Origin: Collinsella sp. AM33-4BH
Lineage (GTDB): Bacteria; Actinomycetota; Coriobacteriia; Coriobacteriales; Coriobacteriaceae
Direction of reading: 5' to 3'
DNA length: 64,000 nucleotides
NCBI RefSeq assembly: GCF_003469205.1
Contig: NZ_QSIN01000007.1
Coordinates: 62,001-126,000 of the forward strand
Shown: piece after piece, positions 39,813 through 49,068 of the stretch
Numbering within the stretch: the first letter of the stretch is position 1
Layout: each line of letters opens with the position of its first letter
Notes under the pieces: generated by a model
The model's input: the letters and a program-made list of their open reading frames with translations, nothing else
Database searches by the model: none
What the model was told of the DNA's origin: nothing
Translations under genes and position numbers: made by a program

Positions 39813-42800
39813 TTAGTCGTCGTCGCTAGCGCCCAACTGCTGCAGCAGCATGAGCGCCGCGGCCACGGGGCCGGTGCCGTCGTTGGCATCGAGGCCGCGA
39901 CCCAGGCCGCTGCCTGCACCGGCGCCCGCCTTGTAGGGCACCGACAGCTTGCGGCTCTTGGGGAAGTTCACCGCACCATAGCGGGTCTTAAGCTCAAAGG
40001 CCACCTTCTTGGGCACGTCGACGCCCAAAAACGTAATGCGACCGCCGCTGAGCGTGACGCTCTCGAGCCCCAGGCGCTCGCCGCGAATGCGAATTCGTGC
40101 GCGATTGAACAGGTTGAGTCCTGCCAATGGCAGCTCGCCATGCGCGGCCTCGGTCTCCTCCTGCACCTCATCGATGCTCTCCAGGTCCTCGGCCGCTGCG
40201 AGCCTGCGGTACACGAGCACGCGCTGATCCACCGCCGGCAGGTACTCCTCGGACAAGAAGTAGTCGGCCGGCAGGTTAATGCCCACGCTCGCCGCCTCCA
40301 CGCCGGCGTCGTCATCGCCGCGCGCCTCGGCTACCGCCTGGCCCAGCATCTGCGTAAACAGGTCAAAGCCCACGCTCGACAGGTTGCCGTGCTGCTCGGC
40401 GCCCATAAGCGAGCCGGCACCACGGATCTCCAGGTCGCGCATGGCGATGCGCATGCCGCTGCCCAGGTCCTGGAACTCAGAAAGTGCGGTCAGGCGCGCT
40501 GTCGCCTCCTCGGTGAGTGGTAGCTCGCCCGGGAACATAAAGTACGCGTAGGCCTGCGTGGCAGAACGGCCCACACGGCCCTTGAGCTGGTAGAGCTGCG
40601 CCAGGCCCAGACGCTGCGAATCCTCGATGATCAGCGTGTTGGCGGTCGCGTTGTCGATGCCGCTCTCCACGATGGTCGTGGCGATGAGCACGTCGATCTT
40701 TTTGGTCGCGAACTCGATCATCACGTCCTCGACCTCGCGCGGGCTCATCTTGCCGTGCGCCACGCCCACGCGCGCCTCGGGCGCGGCCTCGTGCACGCGC
40801 GCCACGGCGTCGTCGATGGTCTTGACGCGGTTGGACACGTAGTACACCTGGCCGCCGCGGCCCACCTCCAGGCGAATCGCCGCGCTTACCACGTCGGGGT
40901 CGTACTCCCCCACGTGCACGATCACGGGACGACGCCCGGTCGGCGGCGTGGTGATCAGGCTCATGTCGCGCACGCCGCTCGTGGCCATCTGCATGGTTCG
41001 CGGAATAGGCGTTGCCGAAAGCGTGAGCACGTCAATCTGCTCGCGCAGGTTCTTGAGCTGCTCCTTGTGCTGCACGCCAAAGCGTTGCTCCTCGTCGATG
41101 ATCACCAGGCCCAGGTTCTTGGGGTTCACATCGGCCGAAAGCAGACGGTGCGTGCCGATGAGCACGTCGATCGTGCCCTCGGCAAACGCCTTGAGCGCGC
41201 GCTTTTGCTGCGCCGGCGTGCGGAAACGGCTGAGCACCTCGACCTCAAGGCCAAACGGGGCAAAACGCTCAAAGAACGTCTCGTAGTGCTGCTGGGCAAG
41301 AATGGTCGTGGGGCAGAGCACCATGACCTGGCGGCCGGAGTCCACGCACTTAAACGCCGCGCGCAGGGCGACCTCGGTCTTGCCAAAGCCCACGTCGCCG
41401 CACAGCAGGCGGTCCATGGGCTTGGGCGCCTCCATGTCGGCCTTAATGTCGGCGATGGCCTCCAGCTGGTCGCGCGTCTCGTCGTAAGGAAAGCTCTCCT
41501 CCATCTCGATCTGCTCGGGCGTGTCGGGCGGGCAGGCGATACCGGTAATCGACGAGCGGCGCGTATACAGATCGACCAGGTCAAACGCCAGCTTTTTGGC
41601 GTTTTTGCGCGCCTTGTTGGTGGCGCGCGTCCAGTCGGCGGTGTTGAGCCTGGTCAGGCGCGGCTTGTCGCCGTCGGGACCGACGTATCTCGTGATACGG
41701 TCGACTTGCTCGAGCGGCACGTAGAGTTTGTCGCCGTCGGCATATTCCAGCAAGAAGTAGTCACGCTCCTTGCTGCCCACTTCCTGGCGCGCGATCTCGC
41801 TAAAGAGCGCGATGCCGTGAGTGGCGTGCACCACGTAGTCGCCCGGCTTAAACGGGAACGTGATCTGCGTAATGTCCACCTTGCGGCGGCTGCGCGCGCG
41901 GTTGGCGTCCATGCGGGCGTTGAGGTCGGCGATCGAGAACACGGCCAGGTTGGCATCGGGCACCACCACGCCCTGCGGCAGAGCGGCATCGACAAAGGTC
42001 ACGCGTCCGCGCGAGATGGTGGGCACGGCGGCACCGGCGGCAGCCTGGGCGGCACCCGCCTCGAGCGAGCGGGCGTTGAGCGCGTCGGCCTTGCGCTCGC
42101 GGATCGAGGCATGGGCATCCTGGCGGACAGCACGGTCGGCGGAATCCGCCGCTGCCACGCGCACGCGCTCGCCAATGACGCCTGCGTTTTCGGGCGCGGC
42201 CGTCAGCGACTCCTCAAAGGTAATGCCCTCGTCGCCAAAGGTGAGCTCCATCGACTCGCGCGCACCGCGATCGGGAATGGCAAACACGCAGGCGTAGCGC
42301 TTGCCCACGACTTCCTGAATGCGCGTCATAAAGCGATTGTCCGAGCCTGCGATGGCCGGCTGCTCAATCTTGAGCTCGGCCGTCACCGCACCGCCGGCAC
42401 GGATGAGGCTCACATAGTTCAGGCGTTGCTGGGAACCAAAGTCGAGCTGCTGGGCACGCACGTACAGGCCGTCCAGGCGGTCAATCCCCGCCTCGCCGGC
42501 ACGGGCCTCGATATCCTCGTAGGCACGCAGGCAGTCGTCGAACAGCGAGCGCGGCTCGGACAAAACCACAAGCGCCTTGCCGCTCACGTGTGCCAACGGG
42601 CTTACGGTCTGGCCGTACATCACCGGCAAAAAGCGGTCGAGCTCGGGCGTGACGATGCGTGCATCCACCATCTCGAGCAGCGCTGCCAGTTTACTGTCAT
42701 CCTGGCTGGCGCGGTAGAGCGCCACGTGCATGTTGTGGACGGCATCGTCGGTAAGCGCCAGCTCACGGCAGGGGAAGATCTCGATGCTGTCCTCGTTGCC

Positions 42801-43445
42801 GATGGTCTGACCCGTTGAACTCACCATACGGCGGATGCGGTCAATCTCGTCGCCGAAAAACTCAATGCGCACGGGCGCCTTTTCCTGCGCGGGAAATACC
42901 TCGACGGTGTCGCCATGCACGCGGAACAGGCCGGGCGCGTCGGCGGCGCCGGCATTGGTGTAGCCCATGCCCACCAGGCGCTGCGGTACCTCGTCAAAAG
43001 GAATCTCCTCACCCACCGCAAAGGTCGTCGACTCCCAGTAACAGCTCTCGACCGGCGGCACACAGCGCAGCAGCGCGCGGGCCGAGGCGACCATGATGCA
43101 GTTGTCGCCGCGCACGATGCGCCCCAAAGCCTCGCAGCGCTGGGCCACCACGGCGTCATCGGGCGCCTGCTCGCGCCAAGGGTAGTCCTTGCGCTCGGGA
43201 AAGCGGCACACGCGCGCCAGGCCCACATAGGCGGCCAGACTGCGTGCGGCGCGGTCGGCGGCATCCTCGCCACTCACAATGTAGACCGTGGGGCGCGGAC
43301 GACGCGCAAACTGGGCGGCCGCCATGAGCGTGCGACCCGACTGAGACACGGCCAGCGTCACATCCTCGCCAGAATCGAGCCCGGCCTCGACGGTCTGCAG
43401 TGCCTCGGCAGTGTAGAGCTGCGCGGCTATACGGTGAATGAGCAT
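39813..43445 (-). CDS. mfd: Transcription-repair coupling factor Mfd
   Basis: 1210-aa DNA translocase that removes stalled RNA polymerase and brings in the excision repair proteins. UvrB-like region at the N-terminus (about residues 1-400), RNA-polymerase-interaction (CarD/TRCF) domain about 460-570 (FKPGDYVVHATHGIALF), RecG-like helicase with Walker A GDVGFGKTE and DEEQRFG, and the C-terminal TRCF domain. Contains an Ala-rich insertion near residue 440. ATG 43445 (MLIHRIAA) follows CGGAGG by 5 bases; a reading frame up to 43508 passes through a terminator. Confidence 0.97.
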   Translation of the reverse strand: MLIHRIAAQLYTAEALQTVEAGLDSGEDVTLAVSQSGRTLMAAAQFARRPRPTVYIVSGEDAADRAARSLAAYVGLARVCRFPERKDYPWREQAPDDAVVAQRCEALGRIVRGDNCIMVASARALLRCVPPVESCYWESTTFAVGEEIPFDEVPQRLVGMGYTNAGAADAPGLFRVHGDTVEVFPAQEKAPVRIEFFGDEIDRIRRMVSSTGQTIGNEDSIEIFPCRELALTDDAVHNMHVALYRASQDDSKLAALLEMVDARIVTPELDRFLPVMYGQTVSPLAHVSGKALVVLSEPRSLFDDCLRAYEDIEARAGEAGIDRLDGLYVRAQQLDFGSQQRLNYVSLIRAGGAVTAELKIEQPAIAGSDNRFMTRIQEVVGKRYACVFAIPDRGARESMELTFGDEGITFEESLTAAPENAGVIGERVRVAAADSADRAVRQDAHASIRERKADALNARSLEAGAAQAAAGAAVPTISRGRVTFVDAALPQGVVVPDANLAVFSIADLNARMDANRARSRRKVDITQITFPFKPGDYVVHATHGIALFSEIARQEVGSKERDYFLLEYADGDKLYVPLEQVDRITRYVGPDGDKPRLTRLNTADWTRATNKARKNAKKLAFDLVDLYTRRSSITGIACPPDTPEQIEMEESFPYDETRDQLEAIADIKADMEAPKPMDRLLCGDVGFGKTEVALRAAFKCVDSGRQVMVLCPTTILAQQHYETFFERFAPFGLEVEVLSRFRTPAQQKRALKAFAEGTIDVLIGTHRLLSADVNPKNLGLVIIDEEQRFGVQHKEQLKNLREQIDVLTLSATPIPRTMQMATSGVRDMSLITTPPTGRRPVIVHVGEYDPDVVSAAIRLEVGRGGQVYYVSNRVKTIDDAVARVHEAAPEARVGVAHGKMSPREVEDVMIEFATKKIDVLIATTIVESGIDNATANTLIIEDSQRLGLAQLYQLKGRVGRSATQAYAYFMFPGELPLTEEATARLTALSEFQDLGSGMRIAMRDLEIRGAGSLMGAEQHGNLSSVGFDLFTQMLGQAVAEARGDDDAGVEAASVGINLPADYFLSEEYLPAVDQRVLVYRRLAAAEDLESIDEVQEETEAAHGELPLAGLNLFNRARIRIRGERLGLESVTLSGGRITFLGVDVPKKVAFELKTRYGAVNFPKSRKLSVPYKAGAGAGSGLGRGLDANDGTGPVAAALMLLQQLGASDDD

Positions 43446-43468
43446 ATGGTCCTCCGGCATCGCAACGC

Positions 43469-43498
43469 CAAAAGCCCGCCGGGGCAAGCTCGGCGGGT
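43469..43498 (-). terminator. Terminator of the zinc-ribbon gene
   Basis: CCCGCCG / CGGCGGG arms (43475-43497), followed on the minus strand by CTTTTGG. It separates the zinc-ribbon gene from mfd. Confidence 0.65.
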
Positions 43499-43628
43499 CG
43501 TTCGTCAAATTCGTTGCCTGTCATGGTAACGCATGGAGAGAACTCCAGCCCAAGCGTACGCCCAGCCCCGCAAAAAACGCCAGACGGACGAGCCGCCTGG
43601 CCTTATCAGAGTGAGCTATACGCCGAGT

Positions 43629-44675
43629 CTAATCATAGACGCCCATTTTAAGCAGCGTGAAGGTCGGGGCGCCGTCACCCTGCGCGACGCGGACCGTGCA
43701 AGTCTCAGTACGGCCCTTGGATGCGTCCGCTTGAATTGCGGCGATGAACTGATCCTTTGGCAGGCCGTAGGTACTCTCGGGGATGTCGGAAGGAAGTAAC
43801 GAACCGCCAGCACTGTAGACCTCATAGGTGAGCTCGTAGATGTTGTCGCCAAGGTCAGTCACGCCCGTAACGATGGCACACGGCGGGTTGTAATTTCCCT
43901 GGCCGTATTCCTGCTTCAGATACAAGTACCCGTCATGCGCTTCGGCCGAATCGGCGCGCATCTGCCCACCCGATGCCCTATCAAAGGTCATATCAGCATC
44001 CGAGAGCGTCAGACCCGTCAAGCGGTTGAGTTCCCTATTGATCACATCGGTCGCCATGCGCTGATAGTGACCATTGTCATAGTCACCTTTCTCGATTCGA
44101 TACGGCGCGTTGTCAATAAAATGGCACCAGATAAACTTGACCAGCTTGTATTTCTCGTCATCAGAAAGTCCGTCAGTCGAATCGAAAGCACCTGTCTGAT
44201 ACCAGTCCCGATCGAAGTGTTCCTCCGTAAAGTTCGACAGGAACAGGTTCGCCGCGGCATAAGTTGCCTGGTCGTTGAGGTCGACTTTTACGCTGCTGCC
44301 CGTCTGCTCGGGCTCATCCGCCTCGTCCTCGTCGGCGGCAGGCTTCTCCTTGGCGCTTCCCTTGTCCTTGTGCTCTGCCGAACCCTCGTCGGACCCAAGT
44401 ACCGTAATCCGCGATGAATTGCCCTGCCCAAGCGGACCCAGCACGCCGGTCAGTGCCAGTGCAGCGCCAGCGGCAACCAGCACGCCCGCTACACATATGC
44501 CGATAATCACCGCCCGCTTATGCGATTTCTTTTGCACGGAAGGCATCCCTGCCGCCGGCATCGGCGCGGGCTCAGCAGGCGCGGCCGCCGGAGAAGCAAC
44601 ACCCATGCGCGCCCCGCAGTTCGTGCAAAAATCGGCTCCGTCGGGCATCTCGGAGCCACACTTGGTGCAAAACAT
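43629..44675 (-). CDS. Zinc-ribbon domain membrane protein, function unknown
   Basis: 348 aa. Residues 1-26 form a zinc ribbon (CTKCGSEMPDGADFCTNCG), then an Ala/Pro linker, a transmembrane helix near residues 55-80, an acidic low-complexity stretch (KPAADEDEADEPEQ) and a globular outer domain of about 220 residues with the YARM-like box NPPCAIVTGVTDLGDNIYEL. Similar proteins in Coriobacteriia are annotated only as zinc-ribbon domain proteins. ATG 44675 follows GAGGGG by about 10 bases. It is between mfd and the mfd/nth scar. Confidence 0.8.
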   Translation of the reverse strand: MFCTKCGSEMPDGADFCTNCGARMGVASPAAAPAEPAPMPAAGMPSVQKKSHKRAVIIGICVAGVLVAAGAALALTGVLGPLGQGNSSRITVLGSDEGSAEHKDKGSAKEKPAADEDEADEPEQTGSSVKVDLNDQATYAAANLFLSNFTEEHFDRDWYQTGAFDSTDGLSDDEKYKLVKFIWCHFIDNAPYRIEKGDYDNGHYQRMATDVINRELNRLTGLTLSDADMTFDRASGGQMRADSAEAHDGYLYLKQEYGQGNYNPPCAIVTGVTDLGDNIYELTYEVYSAGGSLLPSDIPESTYGLPKDQFIAAIQADASKGRTETCTVRVAQGDGAPTFTLLKMGVYD

Positions 44676-44793
44676 ATTCGGGTATCCCCTCACAACAAAC
44701 AGCATCTGTCGCCATCATATTGAGCCTTCGCGGCCCAAATGTGTTGCGCAACATTGGCCACAGCCTTCGGACGCCGGCAAAACGTGCCGGCCC

Positions 44794-44910
44794 CTACCCC
44801 GTCACGCGCACGCTGGGGCAAAGGTCTGCCAGCGGGCACTCGTCGCACTTGGGCTTGCGGGCGTCGCGCAAACTGCACGGCTGCCATCAGCATCCGGTCC
44901 GCTCACCCAA
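44794..44910 (-). pseudogene. Mosaic remnant: nth 3' end joined to an mfd 5' piece
   Basis: On the minus strand 44794-44881 reads DARKPKCDECPLADLCPSVRV then a stop, nearly the last residues of the nearby nth gene including three iron-sulfur cysteines. Just before it, about 44860-44905, another frame reads LMAAVQFARRP, matching LMAAAQFARRP of Mfd. The two pieces meet at a shared GCGCGACGCCCGC-type segment, and neither is a working gene. It shows duplicated, rearranged sequence. Confidence 0.65.
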
Positions 44911-44982
44911 AACGCGCATGCCCAACGCCCTCTGCACAAAACAGCCTGAACGGACAGCATCAATTATCAGCTGCCACCTGTG

Positions 44983-45051
44983 CTACTTTGTAATTATGGC
45001 AATTCCTACTTTATAGTTGTGGTAACTTCTAGTTAGCAATTATGGTTGTTT
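44983..45051. repeat. Three 23-bp tandem repeats upstream of the AAA_14 gene
   Basis: Units starting at 44983, 45006 and 45029 with a period of 23 bp (CTACTTTGTAATTATGG..., CTACTTTATAGTTGTGG..., CTAGTTAGCAATTATGG...). AT-rich, about two helical turns apart, ending 130 bp before the gene start. A protein-binding array is plausible. Confidence 0.55.
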
Positions 45052-45181
45052 TGCCTTGACAATGTGGCAAATCCCGAAGACCTGCCACGAAACCCGGCGG
45101 ATACCGACAAACTCGTCACGAAGCTTTCGAACCAAAAGCATGCCTGCGAGCATGCGATGCAAGACACGAAGGGCATTAAAA

Positions 45182-46339
45182 ATGATTGAGCGAACCATGG
45201 CCCATAAGCTACGCGACATGTCAGAATGGTTCCCCGTCGTCTCGCTTACGGGGCCACGCCAAAGCGGCAAGTCGACTCTCATCAAGGCCGTCTTTCCTGA
45301 ATATGAATATCTCAACCTCGAGAACCCGGAAGTCCGTCGCGCCGCACTCGATGATCCCGTCGGCTTTATCAGCAGGCGCCCCGATCATCTAATCATCGAC
45401 GAAGCCCAATATGCACCGGAGCTGTTCAGCATGATTCAGGTCGCCTCCGACGAGCGCGGAAGGGCCGGCCAGTATGTATTGTCCGGCTCGCAAAACTTTT
45501 TGCTCATGCACAACATCCAGCAATCGCTTGCCGGGCGCGTCGGCATGCTCAAGCTCCTGCCCCTCTCCTACCAGGAGCTTGGCGATACGCAAATCGCGCT
45601 TGACACCTACCTGATTCGCGGGGGATACCCACGCATATACGATGCAGGTATCCCCACCGATGTGTTCTTTCAAAATTACCTTATGACCTACGTGGAACGC
45701 GACGCGGGCGGCCTTCTCGACGTGCGCAATCTGAGCTCCTTTAGAAAAATGATCGGACTGTGCGCGGCTTGCGTGGGAGGGCTGCTCAACCTATCAAGAC
45801 TCGCCGCCGATGTGGGAGTCGCCACGGCGACGATCAACTCGTGGCTTTCGATCCTGCAATCAAGCTATTTGGTGTTCCTGCTTCAGCCTTATGCCGGAAA
45901 CATGCGCAAGCGGCTTACCAAAGCGCCAAAACTGTACTTCTACGACACGGGGCTTCTTTGCCATCTGCTTGGCATTCACGACGAGCGCAGCCTCATGAAC
46001 CATCCCCTAAGCGGGGAAATTTTCGAAAACCTCGTTGTCTCGGAACGCCAGAAGGCGTATCTCAACAGAGGTATCGAGCCAACGCTCGCCTTTTATCGCG
46101 ACGACAGCAAACGAGAGATCGACCTCATCGATCTAACAGAGCCGGCTCGCCCTCAGGCGTTCGAAATCAAATCGGGCGCTACCTATCGCGACTCATTCGC
46201 TCGACACCTACGCTCCGTTGGTTCCGAACTTGGCATTCCCGCAAAGGACCGAGCCGTCGTATATCACGGCTCCGAGAGCTACGATACCGAGGGCGCATCG
46301 GTTGTGCCGGCAGAAGAGTTCTTGCTTCGGGAGCCGTAG
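45182..46339 (+). CDS. AAA_14/DUF4143 ATP-binding protein
   Basis: 385 aa. Residues about 15-140 are an AAA_14 ATPase: Walker A GPRQSGKST (24-32) and a Walker B-like HLIIDEAQYAPELFSMI; the C-terminal half is DUF4143 (LYFYDTGLLCHLLG, later KREIDLID with a PD-(D/E)xK-like pattern). Such proteins occur in archaea and gut bacteria, often mobile and of unsettled role. ATG 45182 follows GAAGGGC; the frame up to 45056 is not supported. The gene is the only plus-strand one here and lies between an nth-end remnant and the intact nth, suggesting insertion. Confidence 0.85.
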   Translation: MIERTMAHKLRDMSEWFPVVSLTGPRQSGKSTLIKAVFPEYEYLNLENPEVRRAALDDPVGFISRRPDHLIIDEAQYAPELFSMIQVASDERGRAGQYVLSGSQNFLLMHNIQQSLAGRVGMLKLLPLSYQELGDTQIALDTYLIRGGYPRIYDAGIPTDVFFQNYLMTYVERDAGGLLDVRNLSSFRKMIGLCAACVGGLLNLSRLAADVGVATATINSWLSILQSSYLVFLLQPYAGNMRKRLTKAPKLYFYDTGLLCHLLGIHDERSLMNHPLSGEIFENLVVSERQKAYLNRGIEPTLAFYRDDSKREIDLIDLTEPARPQAFEIKSGATYRDSFARHLRSVGSELGIPAKDRAVVYHGSESYDTEGASVVPAEEFLLREP

Positions 46340-46419
46340 CGAGCGTCGCGGGAACCGGCCACGCCTTGATTTGTGCAGCTTGGAGGCACGCAAGGGCGGA
46401 GGCGTCACGCCCTTGCAGT

Positions 46420-47082
46420 CTAGCTCACCCGTACGCTGGGACACAAATCTGCCAGCGGACACTCGTCACACTTGGGCTTACGGGCATCGCAAATCTCGCG
46501 GCCAAAGGTGATCCACTGGTGATTGACCGACTCCCAATACTCGTGCGGCAAGATCTTGAGCAGATCCTGCTCGGTCTTGAGCGGCTCTTTGGCGTGCGTC
46601 TTGGGACTCAGCATCAGGCGGTGCGCGATGCGGTTGACGTGCGTATCCACCGCGATGCCTTCCACGATGCCGTACCCCACGTTGAGCACGATGTTCGCCG
46701 TCTTGCGTCCCACGCCCGGCAGCTTGACGAGCTCCTTCATGTCGGCCGGTACCTCGCCGCCGTAGTCGGCAACGATCATCTGCGCGGCCTCCACGGCATG
46801 CTTGGCCTTACTCTTATAAAAGCCGAGTGACTTAATGGTGTCCGCCACGTCGGCCACACTTGCTCCGGCCATGGCCTCGGGCGTGGGCCACTGGGCAAAC
46901 AGTTGGGGCGTCACCTTGTTGACCTGTGCGTCGGTCGTCTGAGCCGAGAGCAGTACCGCGATGAGCAGCCTAAAGGGATTCTCGTGGTCCAAGAAACACT
47001 CGACCGGTCCATAGCGGCGGTTGAGGCGCTCGCACACCTCAACGGCGCGTTCGCGTTTGGCGGCATTGGTCTCGCGTGGCAT
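46420..47082 (-). CDS. nth: Endonuclease III
   Basis: 220-aa DNA glycosylase/AP lyase for oxidised pyrimidines. Helix-hairpin-helix LPGVGRKTAN with catalytic Lys127, catalytic Asp146 in AVDTHVN, and a four-cysteine iron-sulfur loop C198-x6-C205-x2-C208-x5-C214. ATG 47082 has GAGGAG 5 bases upstream; a frame to 47109 adds nine residues without support. It lies behind the AAA_14 gene and downstream of the ABC exporter on the same strand, 60 bp from its end. Confidence 0.95.
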   Translation of the reverse strand: MPRETNAAKRERAVEVCERLNRRYGPVECFLDHENPFRLLIAVLLSAQTTDAQVNKVTPQLFAQWPTPEAMAGASVADVADTIKSLGFYKSKAKHAVEAAQMIVADYGGEVPADMKELVKLPGVGRKTANIVLNVGYGIVEGIAVDTHVNRIAHRLMLSPKTHAKEPLKTEQDLLKILPHEYWESVNHQWITFGREICDARKPKCDECPLADLCPSVRVS

Positions 47083-47145
47083 AACGACTCCTCGACTCGG
47101 CAGAAACATAACTTCACGGAAACGATTGTCCCACGTACAGGGGCC

Positions 47146-48948
47146 TTAAGCCTCCAAAAATGCGCCGGTCTGGCGGCTCCACAGGCTTGCGTATTCGCCG
47201 CCCGCCTCGACGAGCTGAGCATGCGTACCGTCCTCGACAATCTCGCCGTCCGCCAGCACCACGATGCGGTCGAGCGCCGCCACGGTGGACAGGCGATGCG
47301 CCACCACAATGGAGGTGCGGCCGCGCATCAGGTTCTCGAGCGCCTCCTGCACCAGCGCCTCAGACTCGCTATCGAGGGCAGACGTCGCCTCGTCGAGCAC
47401 CAGAATCGGTGCGTCGGTGAGGATGGCACGGGCGATGGCCACACGCTGGCGCTGGCCGCCCGAAAGCTTGACGCCGCGCTCGCCCACCATGGTGTCGAAG
47501 CCACGGGGCAGGCGGTCGATGAACTCCAGGGCATTGGCCAGGCGCGCGGCCTCGCGGATCTGCTCGTCAGTGGCGCCCGCGCGGCCGTAGGCGATATTCT
47601 CGCGAATGGAGCGGTGGAACAGCAGCGCCTCCTGCGGCACGTAGGCAACCTGGCGGCGCAGGCTCTGCTGCGTGCAGCGCGAGACGTCCTGACCGTCCAC
47701 GAGCACGCAGCCGTCCTGCACGTCGTCCAGGCGCAGCAACAGCTTGGTGAGCGTCGTCTTGCCCGAGCCCGATTTGCCCACCAGGCCCACGCGCTGGCCC
47801 GCCGCCACATGGAGCGTCAGGTCGTCGAACACGCTCTCGCCCGCCGCGGCATCACGGTATGCAAAGCTCAGGTGCTCAAAATCAATCGCGCCCTCGCGCA
47901 CCTTGAGCTCGGGGGCGTTCTCGTCGTCTGCCACCAGACGCGGCTCGTCCAGCACGCGCGTCATCTCGGCCGCATCGCCCAGCGCGCGGTTGATGCGCTG
48001 CATCATGGAGCTCACGTAGTTCAGGCGCATGGTGAGGTTATACGTGTAGGTAAAGATCATGACGAGCGCACCGGCAGAGATGCCAAACCACGCGTTGCCG
48101 CCCGCCACGAACACACTCACCACGGCCATGGTGATGACGATGAGGCCCGAGGTCGTAAAGTTGCGCTGCATCATGGCGTGCATCGAAACCGTCTCAGCGT
48201 CGCGCGCGGCACGATCGGCGGTGTCGAACAGATCGCGTTCAAAGTCCTCTCGCCCGCAGGTCTTGACGGCCAAGATGTTCGTGACCGCGTCGGACAGCAC
48301 ACCCGAGAGCTTATTCTGCGCGGCGGACGTCGCGGCCGAAAGTGGCATGATGCGCTTGTACATAAGCCAGACAAACGCAATGTAGACGACCATGATGCCC
48401 ACCAGGATCACGGTAAATGTGGGCACCACCGGAGCGAGTGCGGCCACGGTGCAGATGACCGAGGTGATGGTGGGGACGAGCGAATACACCGTCACGTCGA
48501 CCAAGCCCGTATAGCCGCTCATAAAACGGCTCGTCTGGCTGACGAGCGACCCGCCAAAGCGGCTGGTGTGAAATGTCATGGATTGATTGGAAAGCGTGTC
48601 AAAGCACAGGCGCGCCAGGTGGTAGTTGCCCGCAATCTCGAGCTTGTAGACGGTGTAGTCCTGCAGCTTGGAGAGGATTTGACCCACCAGGTTAACGAGC
48701 ACGAGCGCCAGAATGTAAGGGCCAAAGACCTCGAATACTTGATCGCCTGCCACGGGGCCGGCCTGAACGCGGTCGACGATGAGGGCCATCACGTAGGTGT
48801 TGGCAAACGTGAGCAAAAAGATGTAGCCCGCCGACGAGAACACCGAGAGAAAGACGATCAGCGGCTGCGTGCGCGTGACATCCCAAAAACGCTGCAGCGT
48901 GCGGCGCACGGTTGAGCGTTTGAGCGGGCTGGTGCTTCTCTGAGACAT
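47146..48948 (-). CDS. ABC-type multidrug/lipid exporter (fused permease and ATPase)
   Basis: 600-aa half-transporter that works as a dimer. Six transmembrane helices in residues about 25-310, then an ATPase domain from about 340: Walker [10 protein letters not shown], signature [14 protein letters not shown], Walker [13 protein letters not shown], His-switch VVAHRLS. The substrate is unknown; the layout fits MsbA/multidrug type. ATG 48948 follows GAAAGGAAG; the longer frame to 48984 is unsupported. It sits between rmuC and nth with its own terminator region downstream. Confidence 0.93.
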   Translation of the reverse strand: MSQRSTSPLKRSTVRRTLQRFWDVTRTQPLIVFLSVFSSAGYIFLLTFANTYVMALIVDRVQAGPVAGDQVFEVFGPYILALVLVNLVGQILSKLQDYTVYKLEIAGNYHLARLCFDTLSNQSMTFHTSRFGGSLVSQTSRFMSGYTGLVDVTVYSLVPTITSVICTVAALAPVVPTFTVILVGIMVVYIAFVWLMYKRIMPLSAATSAAQNKLSGVLSDAVTNILAVKTCGREDFERDLFDTADRAARDAETVSMHAMMQRNFTTSGLIVITMAVVSVFVAGGNAWFGISAGALVMIFTYTYNLTMRLNYVSSMMQRINRALGDAAEMTRVLDEPRLVADDENAPELKVREGAIDFEHLSFAYRDAAAGESVFDDLTLHVAAGQRVGLVGKSGSGKTTLTKLLLRLDDVQDGCVLVDGQDVSRCTQQSLRRQVAYVPQEALLFHRSIRENIAYGRAGATDEQIREAARLANALEFIDRLPRGFDTMVGERGVKLSGGQRQRVAIARAILTDAPILVLDEATSALDSESEALVQEALENLMRGRTSIVVAHRLSTVAALDRIVVLADGEIVEDGTHAQLVEAGGEYASLWSRQTGAFLEA

Positions 48949-49028
48949 GGGCTTCCTTTCGCGTCTGATAGGGCGAAAGGCCATTGTTGCACATTAAAGT
49001 GCGCTTTAGGCAAGTGCGTTGTGAAACA

Positions 49029-49058
49029 CGGCGGGGCGCCTGCGCAGACGCCCCGCCG
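49029..49058 (-). terminator. Hairpin after rmuC
   Basis: CGGCGGGGCG / CGCCCCGCCG arms around CCTGCGCAGA, about 11 bases beyond the rmuC stop. The T-run is weak (GTGTTTC on the minus strand), so it may slow rather than stop transcription. Confidence 0.5.
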
Positions 49059-49068
49059 TCAAGTGCCG

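Noticed and set aside
40755..42818. Plus-strand reading frame of 687 codons opposite mfd
   Set aside because: Shadow of mfd caused by GC-rich codon use; low-complexity His/Arg-rich product without domains.
46903..48915. Plus-strand reading frame of 670 codons opposite the ABC exporter
   Set aside because: Antisense shadow; the minus strand holds a full ABC transporter with Walker and LSGGQ motifs.
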